This document shows positions 57,800 to 64,000 of a stretch of DNA of 64,000 nucleotides, piece by piece. Origin of the DNA: Kitasatospora terrestris (lineage in GTDB: Bacteria > Actinomycetota > Actinomycetes > Streptomycetales > Streptomycetaceae); assembly GCF_039542905.1 (NCBI RefSeq), contig NZ_BAABIS010000001.1:2294001-2358000 (forward strand), in the 5' to 3' direction. The notes beneath the pieces are model-generated. The model had not been told where the DNA came from. It did not search any database and saw nothing but the letters and a program-made list of their open reading frames with translations. The translations under genes and the position numbers were made by a program. How positions within the stretch are numbered: the first letter of the stretch is position 1; each line of letters begins with the position of its first letter.

Positions 57800-59230
57800 C
57801 TACTTCAGCTCGTTCACCGCGGCGGCGAAGAGGTCTCCGCGCTCGCCGTAGTTGGTGAACATGTCCATCGACGCGCAGGCCGGTGCCAGCAGCACCGTGT
57901 CGCCGGGCTCCGCCAGCGCGGCGGCCTCGCGGACCACCTCGGCCATCGCCACCGCGCCAGTCTGGCCGGTGGCGGCCTCGACCACCGGCACATCCGGCGC
58001 GTGTCGTGCCAGCGCGTCCTTGATCAGCTCCCGGTCCTGCCCGATCAGCACGGCGGCGCGCAACCGCCCGGCCGCCCCGGCGACCAGCTCGTCGAAGGTC
58101 GCGCCCTTCGCCAGCCCGCCCGCGATCCACACCACCGGTTCGTACGCGGCCAGCGAGGCGGCCGCGGCGTGCGTGTTGGTGGCCTTGGAGTCGTCGATCC
58201 AGGTGACGCCGTCGACGACGGCGACCTCGGCGATCCGGTGGGCGTCCGGCCGGAAGGCCCGCAGACCGTCCCGGACGGCCTTGGCGTCGACGCCGTACGC
58301 CCGGGCGAGGGCGGCCGCGGCCAGCGCGTTGGCGATGTTGTGCGGGGCGGGCGGGTCGACGTCGGCGACCGCGCCGATCTCGGCGGCGTTCTTGGCCCGG
58401 TCGGCGACGAACGCCCGGTCGACCAGGATCCCGTCGACCACGCCGAGGTTGGAGACGCTGGGCGCGCCGAGCCCGAAGCCGATCGCCCGGCAGCCCTCCT
58501 CGACGTCCGCGCCGCGGACCAGTTCCTCGGTCATCGGGTCGGCGAGGTTGTAGACGCAGGCGACCTGGTTGCCCTGGAAGATCCGGCCCTTGTCGGCGGC
58601 GTACGCCTCCATCGAGCCGTGCCAGTCCAGGTGGTCGGGCGCCAGGTTGAGGACCGCGCCGGAGTGCGGCCGCAGCGAGGGCGCCCAGTGCAGCTGGTAG
58701 CTGGAGAGCTCCACCGCGAGGACGTCGTACGGCTCCTCGGCGAGCACCGCGTCGAGCACGGAGACGCCGACGTTGCCGACGGCGGCGGTGCGCTTGCCCG
58801 CCGCGGTGAGGATCGACGCCAGCATCCGCACGGTGGTGGTCTTGCCGTTGGTGCCGGTCACCGCCAGCCAGGGCGCCGGTTCGCCGGTGGCGGCGAGCGG
58901 CCGGCGCAGCCGCCAGGCGAGCTCGACGTCGCCCCAGATCGGCACGTCGGCGAGCGAGGCCTCGGTGAAGAGCGGGCTCTCGGGCGCCCAGCCGGGCGAG
59001 GTGACGACCAGTCGGGTGCCCTCGGGGAGGGTCTCGCCGTCGCCGAGCCGCACCCGCACCCCGACTGCCTCCAGTTCGGCGGCCTTGGCGCGCAGCCCGG
59101 GGCCGTCGCCGCCGTCGACCACGGTCACCTCGGCGCCGAGGTCGCGCAGCACGCGCGCGGCGCTGACGCCCGACAGGCCGAGGCCGGCCACCACGACCGG
59201 CAGGCCGGTCCAGTCGGGGTTCTCGGTCAT
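57800..59230 (-). CDS. murD: UDP-MurNAc-L-alanine:D-glutamate ligase
   Basis: 476 aa. It adds D-Glu to UDP-MurNAc-L-Ala. The N-terminal UDP-binding Rossmann fold is [17 protein letters not shown]. The P-loop is [14 protein letters not shown], then [20 protein letters not shown] and [11 protein letters not shown], the Mur-ligase lysine and Asp regions. ATG 59230 overlaps the mraY stop (ATGA); an ATG at 59242 would add four residues. Confidence 0.96.
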   Translation of the reverse strand: MTENPDWTGLPVVVAGLGLSGVSAARVLRDLGAEVTVVDGGDGPGLRAKAAELEAVGVRVRLGDGETLPEGTRLVVTSPGWAPESPLFTEASLADVPIWGDVELAWRLRRPLAATGEPAPWLAVTGTNGKTTTVRMLASILTAAGKRTAAVGNVGVSVLDAVLAEEPYDVLAVELSSYQLHWAPSLRPHSGAVLNLAPDHLDWHGSMEAYAADKGRIFQGNQVACVYNLADPMTEELVRGADVEEGCRAIGFGLGAPSVSNLGVVDGILVDRAFVADRAKNAAEIGAVADVDPPAPHNIANALAAAALARAYGVDAKAVRDGLRAFRPDAHRIAEVAVVDGVTWIDDSKATNTHAAAASLAAYEPVVWIAGGLAKGATFDELVAGAAGRLRAAVLIGQDRELIKDALARHAPDVPVVEAATGQTGAVAMAEVVREAAALAEPGDTVLLAPACASMDMFTNYGERGDLFAAAVNELK

Positions 59231-60288
59231 CCGGTCACCCATCCCGCGTAGAAGAGTCCGAGTCCGACGGCGACGCACAGGCCCTGGATGATCCAGAAGC
59301 GGACCACGATCAGTACCTCGGTCCAGCCCTTGAGCTCGAAGTGGTGCTGCAGCGGCGCCATCTTGAAAACGCGCTTGCCGGTCATCCGGAACGATCCGAC
59401 CTGGATGATCACCGAAAGGGTGATGATCACGTACAGGCCGCCGAGCAGGGCCAGCAGCAGCTCGGTCTGGGAGCAGATGGCGAGACCGGCCAGGGCGCCG
59501 CCGAGGGCGAGCGAACCGGTGTCACCCATGAAGATCTTGGCGGGCGAGGTGTTCCACCACAGGAAGCCGAAGCAGGAGCCCATCAGGGCGGCGGCCACCA
59601 CGGCCAGGTCCAATGGGTCCCGGACGTCGTAGCAGCCGGCGGTGGCGCTGATGGTGTAGGCGCAGGACTGGCCGTACTCCCACACGCCGATGAAGGTGTA
59701 GGCGCCGAAGACCATCACCGAGGCGCCGGTGGCGAGGCCGTCCAGGCCGTCCGTGAGGTTCACGCCGTTCGACATCGCGGCGATCATGAAGTACGCGAAG
59801 AGGACGAACAGCACCGGCCCGATCGCCCACTTGAAGTCGCGGACGAAGGACAGGTGGTCGGAGGCCGGGGTGCGGCCCCGGCTGTCCTCGAACTGCAGGG
59901 CGAGCACCGCGAAGGCGAGCGCCACGAAGGACTGGCCGAACAGCTTGGCCTTGGCCCGCAGGCCGAGGGAGCGCCGCTTGACCACCTTGATGTAGTCGTC
60001 CAGGAAGCCGACCAGGCCCAGGCCCACCGTCAGGAAGAGCACGAGCAGGCCCGAGGCCGTGGGCGACTCGCCCGTTATCGCCTTGGTGGTGAAGTAGGCG
60101 ATCAGCGTCGCCAGGATGAAGGCGATGCCGCCCATGGTGGGCGTGCCCTTCTTGCTGTGGTGCGCCTTGGGGCCGTCGTCCCGGATGTACTGGCCGTAGC
60201 CGTGCCGGGCGAGCAGCTTGATGAGCGCGGGGGTGCCCAGGAGGGAGAGCACCAGGCCGATCATGCCGGCGAACAGGATCTGCTTCAC
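59227..60288 (-). CDS. mraY: Phospho-MurNAc-pentapeptide translocase
   Basis: 353 aa, about ten hydrophobic helices. It transfers phospho-MurNAc-pentapeptide to undecaprenyl phosphate, giving lipid I. Hallmarks are [57 protein letters not shown] and [16 protein letters not shown]. The catalytic Asp residues of DDYIK and TDGLDG and the HHFE-type loop (QHHFELKGW) are all present. GTG 60288 overlaps the murF stop by 4 bp. Confidence 0.98.
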   Translation of the reverse strand: MKQILFAGMIGLVLSLLGTPALIKLLARHGYGQYIRDDGPKAHHSKKGTPTMGGIAFILATLIAYFTTKAITGESPTASGLLVLFLTVGLGLVGFLDDYIKVVKRRSLGLRAKAKLFGQSFVALAFAVLALQFEDSRGRTPASDHLSFVRDFKWAIGPVLFVLFAYFMIAAMSNGVNLTDGLDGLATGASVMVFGAYTFIGVWEYGQSCAYTISATAGCYDVRDPLDLAVVAAALMGSCFGFLWWNTSPAKIFMGDTGSLALGGALAGLAICSQTELLLALLGGLYVIITLSVIIQVGSFRMTGKRVFKMAPLQHHFELKGWTEVLIVVRFWIIQGLCVAVGLGLFYAGWVTG

Positions 60289-61688
60289 GAGGCAGCACCG
60301 TCCGCGAGCAGGGCCTCGGCGACCCTCTCGAGACCCACCGAACGGGAGGCCTTCACCAGCACCACGTCCCCCGGCCGCACCTGACTGCGCAGCAGCTCGA
60401 TCGCCGCGTCCGCGTCGGACACCAGCACCGACTCCTCACCCCACGAACCTTCGTTCCTCGCGCCCAGTTCCATGCAGGCCGCCTCGCGTCCGCCGACCGC
60501 CACCAGCTTGGTGACGTCCAGCCGCACCGCGAGCCGCCCGATGGCGTCGTGCTCGTCGAAGCTGTCCTCGCCGAGCTCCCGCATCTCGCCGAGCACCGCC
60601 CAGGTGCGGCGGCGCTCCGGGCCGCGGCCGGCCATCGTCGCGAGCGCCCGCAGCGCGGCCCGCATCGAGTCCGGGTTCGCGTTGTAGGCGTCGTTGACGA
60701 CGGTGACACCGTCGGCCCGTTCGACGACCTCCATGCGCCAGCGGGACAGCGCACCCGCCTCGCTGAGGGCTTCGGCGACGTCGTCGACGGGCATCCCGAG
60801 CTCCACCGCCACCGCGGCGGCGGCGAGGGCGTTCGAGACGTGGTGCTCACCGTACAGGCGCAGCTGTACGGTCGCGGAACCGGCTGGGGTGGTGAGCGTG
60901 AACGATGGCCGTCCGGTGTCGTCCAGGCGAACTCCGGTGGCCCGGATCCGGGCGTCCGGGCTCTCCCCGAACAGCACCACGCGGGCCTTGGTGCGGGACG
61001 CCATCGCCCGCACCAGCGGGTCGTCGGCGTTGAGCACGGCGATGCCGTCGGCGGGCAGCGCCTCGACCAGTTCGCCCTTGGCCTCGGCAATCGCCTCCTT
61101 GGAGCCGAACTCGCCGACGTGCGCGGTGCCGACGTTCAGCACCAGGCCGACGGTGGGCGGGGTGATGCCGCTGAGGTACTCGATGTCGCCCTTGTGCCGG
61201 GCGCCCATCTCCATCACCAGGTGACGGGTGGTCGGGGCGACCTTGAGCGCGGTCAGCGGGTGGCCGATCTCGTTGTTGAGCGAGCCGGGCGGGAAGACGG
61301 TCTCGCCGCGGCGCGTCAGCAGCTGGGCGACCAGGTCCTTGGTGGAGGTCTTGCCGGCCGAGCCGGTCATCGCGACCACCTCGACGCCCTCGGCCCTGGC
61401 GACCACCGCGCGGGCGAGCCGGCCGAGCGCGACGACCACGTCGTCGACCAGGACCGCGGGCACGCCGACCGGCCGGGTGGCGAGCACCGCGACGGCACCG
61501 GCGGCGACCGCGGCGGCGGCGAAGTCGTGCCCGTCCACCCGCTCGCCGCGGATGCACACGAACAGGCCGCCGGGTTCCAGCTGCCGGTTGTCGGCGACGA
61601 CCGCGCCGGTGATCACCGCGTCCGGCTCGGCGCCGTCCAGCGTGCCGCCGACGGCGGCGGCGGCCTCGGCCAGGGTCAGTGCGATCAC
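60285..61688 (-). CDS. murF: UDP-MurNAc-tripeptide:D-Ala-D-Ala ligase
   Basis: 467 aa. It adds D-Ala-D-Ala to complete the pentapeptide. The N-terminal domain ends near 100, the P-loop is [18 protein letters not shown], followed by [27 protein letters not shown] and [19 protein letters not shown]. The GTG start at 61688 overlaps the murE stop by 4 bp, and the stop overlaps mraY, so murE-murF-mraY are translationally coupled. Confidence 0.97.
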   Translation of the reverse strand: MIALTLAEAAAAVGGTLDGAEPDAVITGAVVADNRQLEPGGLFVCIRGERVDGHDFAAAAVAAGAVAVLATRPVGVPAVLVDDVVVALGRLARAVVARAEGVEVVAMTGSAGKTSTKDLVAQLLTRRGETVFPPGSLNNEIGHPLTALKVAPTTRHLVMEMGARHKGDIEYLSGITPPTVGLVLNVGTAHVGEFGSKEAIAEAKGELVEALPADGIAVLNADDPLVRAMASRTKARVVLFGESPDARIRATGVRLDDTGRPSFTLTTPAGSATVQLRLYGEHHVSNALAAAAVAVELGMPVDDVAEALSEAGALSRWRMEVVERADGVTVVNDAYNANPDSMRAALRALATMAGRGPERRRTWAVLGEMRELGEDSFDEHDAIGRLAVRLDVTKLVAVGGREAACMELGARNEGSWGEESVLVSDADAAIELLRSQVRPGDVVLVKASRSVGLERVAEALLADGAAS

Positions 61689-63355
61689 TGTTCCACCTCT
61701 CCGGTGCTCGGCGCGTGCGCGATCGCCTCGCGCAGGACCTCGCGGTCGTCGAACGGGCGGACCTCGCCCTTCACGTACTGGCCCAGCTCGTGGCCCTTGC
61801 CGGCCACCAGCACGGTGTCCCCGGCGTGCGCGCGGGCCACCGCCAGGGCGATCGCCTCGGCCCGGTCGGGCACCGCGAGCACCTCGCCGCGCTCCTCCTC
61901 GGGCACCCCGGCGGCGCCGGCCAGCATGGTGGCGAGGATCGCCAGCGGGTCCTCCGAGCGCGGGTTGTCGCTGGTCAGCACCGCGGTGTCGGCGAGCCGG
62001 GCGGCGATGGCGCCCATCGGCCCGCGCTTGTACGGGTCGCGGTCGCCGCCGCAGCCGACCACCACGTGCAGCCGGCCCTTGGTGACCTCGCGCAGCGACT
62101 CGCAGACCGCGGCCAGCGCGTCCGGCTTGTGCGCGTAGTCGACCACGGCGACGTACGGCTGCCCGGCGTCGACCTTCTCCAGCCGGCCCGGGACGCCCGG
62201 CACCGAGGCGACCCCGGCGACCGCGGCCGCCAGCGGGACGCCCGCGGTGACCAGCGCGGTGATCGCGCCGAGCGCGTTGGAGACGTTGAACGGGCCGGGC
62301 AGCGGCACCGCGGCGTCGGCCTCGGCGCCGTCCGGGCCGACCACGCGGAAGGTCGAGCCGGCCGGGCCGAGCTGCACGTCCACCGCGCGCCAGTCGGCCT
62401 CCGGGTCGCCGGCCGCCGAGAAGGTGGTCATCGGGATCGGCGCCTCGGCGGCGAGGCGCCGGCCGTACGCGTCGTCCCGGTTGGTGACGCCCCGGCGGGC
62501 CTTGTCGGTCTGGAAGAGCCTGGCCTTGGCCCGGAAGTAGTCCTCCATGTCCGGGTGGAAGTCCAGGTGCTCGGGCGTCAGGTTGTTGAACAGCGCCACG
62601 TCGTACACCACGCCGTCGACCCGGCCGTAGACCAGGGCGTGGCTGGAGACTTCCATGACCACCGCGTCCGCGCCGCGCTCGCGCATCACCGCGAGGACGC
62701 CGTGCAGGTCGGTGGACTCGGGGGTGGTCCGCTCGCTCTTGATCCGCTCGTCGCCGACCCGCATCTCGACCGTGCCGATCACCCCGGGCACCAGGTCGTG
62801 GCCGCGCAGGCCGCCCTCGACCAGGTACGAGGTGGTGGTCTTGCCGTTGGTGCCGGTCAGGCCGATCATCAGCAGCTGCTCGCTCGGCGCTCCGTACACG
62901 GCGGCGGCGAGGGTGCCCATCACGGCGCGCGGGCTGGGCACCACCAGCAGCGGGGCGCCGCAGTCGGCGGCCTGCTCGGCGCCGGCCGCGTCGGTCAGCA
63001 CGGCGACCGCCCCGGCCGCGGCGGCCTGGGCGGCGAACCTGGCGCCGTGCACGTTGGCACCGGGGAAGGCCACGTAGACGTCGCCCGGGCGGACCGCCCG
63101 GGAGTCGTGGGTGACACCGGTGACCTGCGGGCCCTCCGCGGCGGGCAGCCCCAGCAGGCGCACCACCTCGGCGAACGGCAGCGCCGGCGCCCGCTCGGGG
63201 CGGGGCGGACTCGCGGAGATTTGATCGGGTTTCGGCACGGCCGGAAGGCTATCGGCCCCGGGCCCCCCAGAGCCAAACCGACCGGAAGCGGACGTGACGC
63301 TGCTCACACCGGACGGCGTTCCGGCCTGCTCGGGGTGTTCGGGGGACGTGCTCAT
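61685..63355 (-). CDS. murE: UDP-MurNAc-L-Ala-D-Glu:diaminopimelate ligase
   Basis: 556 aa. It adds diaminopimelate to the stem peptide. The P-loop is [20 protein letters not shown], with TTPESTDLHGVLAVMRERGADAVVMEVSSHAL. The DAP-recognising motif DNPRSEDP is present, so the substrate is DAP rather than lysine; LL versus meso cannot be told. About 65 N-terminal residues (STSPEHPEQAGTPSGVSSVTSAS...) are disordered and variable. The ATG at 63355 lies 11 bp after the ftsI stop. Confidence 0.95.
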   Translation of the reverse strand: MSTSPEHPEQAGTPSGVSSVTSASGRFGSGGPGADSLPAVPKPDQISASPPRPERAPALPFAEVVRLLGLPAAEGPQVTGVTHDSRAVRPGDVYVAFPGANVHGARFAAQAAAAGAVAVLTDAAGAEQAADCGAPLLVVPSPRAVMGTLAAAVYGAPSEQLLMIGLTGTNGKTTTSYLVEGGLRGHDLVPGVIGTVEMRVGDERIKSERTTPESTDLHGVLAVMRERGADAVVMEVSSHALVYGRVDGVVYDVALFNNLTPEHLDFHPDMEDYFRAKARLFQTDKARRGVTNRDDAYGRRLAAEAPIPMTTFSAAGDPEADWRAVDVQLGPAGSTFRVVGPDGAEADAAVPLPGPFNVSNALGAITALVTAGVPLAAAVAGVASVPGVPGRLEKVDAGQPYVAVVDYAHKPDALAAVCESLREVTKGRLHVVVGCGGDRDPYKRGPMGAIAARLADTAVLTSDNPRSEDPLAILATMLAGAAGVPEEERGEVLAVPDRAEAIALAVARAHAGDTVLVAGKGHELGQYVKGEVRPFDDREVLREAIAHAPSTGEVEQ

Positions 63356-63366
63356 GGCCGCTTCTT

Positions 63367-64000
63367 TCAGGGTTTCCACTCGACGGGCAGGTTGGGCGCC
63401 TCGCTGCCGCTCGGCTGGACCCGCAGGGACTTCAGGGCGAACTCCATCACCTGCTTGAACACGGGGCCGCACAGCTGGCCGCCGAAGTGCCCGTTGACCG
63501 GGTCCTGGATGACGCACGAGACCGTCACCCGGGGCTGGTCCGCCGGGGCGAAGCCGATGAAGGAGGCGGTGTACCCGGAGTACTTGCCGGTCTTCGGGTC
63601 CACCCGGTTGGCGGTGCCGGTCTTTCCGGCCACCCGGTAGCCGGGGATCTGCGCCTTGGTGCCGGTGCCCTGCTCGTCGGTGACGACGGACTCCAGCATC
63701 TCGGTCAGCGTCTTCGCGGTCGCTTCCGTCACCACCCGGGTCTGCGCGCCGGCCGGCGCCGGGGTGTACTTCCCGTCCGGGCCGGTGGTGCCGGCCAGCA
63801 GGCCGGGCGCCACCCGCACCCCGCCGTTGGCGATGGTGGAGAAGACCGAGGTGGCCTGCAGGGCGTTGACCGACAGGCCCTGGCCGAACGGGATGGTGAA
63901 CTGCTGCGAGCCGCTCCAGCTCTCCGGCTTGGCCAGGATGCCCCGGGTCTCGCCGGGGAAGCCGAGGCCGGTCGGCTGGCCGATGCCGAACTTCTGCAGG
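63367..64000 (-). CDS. ftsI: Penicillin-binding protein FtsI/PBP3, C-terminal part
   Basis: The frame is open to the window edge, so the start lies outside. The visible 210 residues are the end of a transpeptidase domain: LQKFGIGQPTGLGFPGETRGIL, PFGQGLSVNALQATSVFSTIANGGV, the KTG motif in GYRVAGKTGTANRVDPKTGKYSGYTASFIGFAP, and a final CGPVFKQVMEFALKSLRV. Position at the head of murE-murF-mraY identifies it as the septal class B PBP, partner of FtsW. Confidence 0.95.
   Translation of the reverse strand, partial: LQKFGIGQPTGLGFPGETRGILAKPESWSGSQQFTIPFGQGLSVNALQATSVFSTIANGGVRVAPGLLAGTTGPDGKYTPAPAGAQTRVVTEATAKTLTEMLESVVTDEQGTGTKAQIPGYRVAGKTGTANRVDPKTGKYSGYTASFIGFAPADQPRVTVSCVIQDPVNGHFGGQLCGPVFKQVMEFALKSLRVQPSGSEAPNLPVEWKP

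Overview
The window is high-GC actinobacterial chromosome. GTG starts are frequent, genes overlap by ATGA/GTGA, and the order of conserved genes (his operon, dnaE, lspA/ileS, divIVA and the dcw cluster) is that of Streptomycetaceae (Streptomyces or Kitasatospora; the sequence does not let me choose). It looks like core-arm housekeeping sequence. I see no insertion sequence, prophage, CRISPR array, tRNA or rRNA gene.

Layout. 1-2311: end of a septum-formation-domain protein, a SnoaL-like protein, a mycothiol-dependent isomerase-like (TIGR03085) gene and a decayed VOC/glyoxalase gene. 2315-8107: the complete minus-strand his operon hisD-hisC-hisB-(50 aa membrane protein)-hisH-priA-ridA-hisF. 8206-16299: a membrane protein with pentapeptide-like repeats, a LON-domain protein, a YbaK-type deacylase, a DUF2567-like membrane protein, an ABC exporter pair, a noncoding array of long imperfect direct repeats, a NYN-domain protein and a secreted protein. 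16341-19336: asd, a dapA-like gene and a divergent LysR regulator. 19344-23401: a membrane protein, an orphan PemK/MazF-like protein, a CopC/YtkA-like surface protein and a large secreted metalloprotease with Fn3 and ricin-B domains. 23597-27130: dnaE. 27321-32031: a membrane protein, a DUF2252 protein, a lipid kinase plus PAP2 phosphatase pair and a dienelactone-hydrolase-like gene. 32150-36235: a secreted M9 collagenase and a divergent, frameshifted phoD. 36341-40846: one minus-strand group of DUF4180, HTH regulator, ABC permease and a hydrolase-ABC ATPase fusion. 40930-45374: a small charged protein, mscS, a GNAT gene, rluD, lspA and a TraR/DksA zinc-finger gene. 45590-48979: a T-box leader and ileS. 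49093-64000: divIVA, yggT, sepF, yggS, pgeF, ftsZ, ftsQ, murG, ftsW, murD, mraY, murF, murE and the 3' part of ftsI.

How the genes work together. The his operon makes histidine, with PriA probably also serving tryptophan synthesis. asd and possibly dapA feed the diaminopimelate branch used by MurE. The dcw genes build lipid II (MurE, MurF, MraY, MurD, MurG), export and polymerise peptidoglycan (FtsW, FtsI) and assemble the septum (FtsZ, FtsQ, SepF), while DivIVA organises polar growth. LspA processes lipoproteins. The isoleucyl-tRNA synthetase is of the eukaryote-like type and sits behind a T-box RNA.

The most interesting non-routine signals are: the hydrolase-ABC fusion with a linked HTH/DUF4180 pair under a perfect 14-bp inverted repeat; the GxHH active-site signature in IleRS; the repeat array at 13814-14070; GACAC (WhiA-type) sites and a CCCTAAA/TTTAGGG hairpin at ftsZ; a 26-bp imperfect palindrome before the collagenase; the single-base frameshift in phoD; and a recurring leaderless-promoter arrangement with a -10 box 6-8 nt before the start codon.
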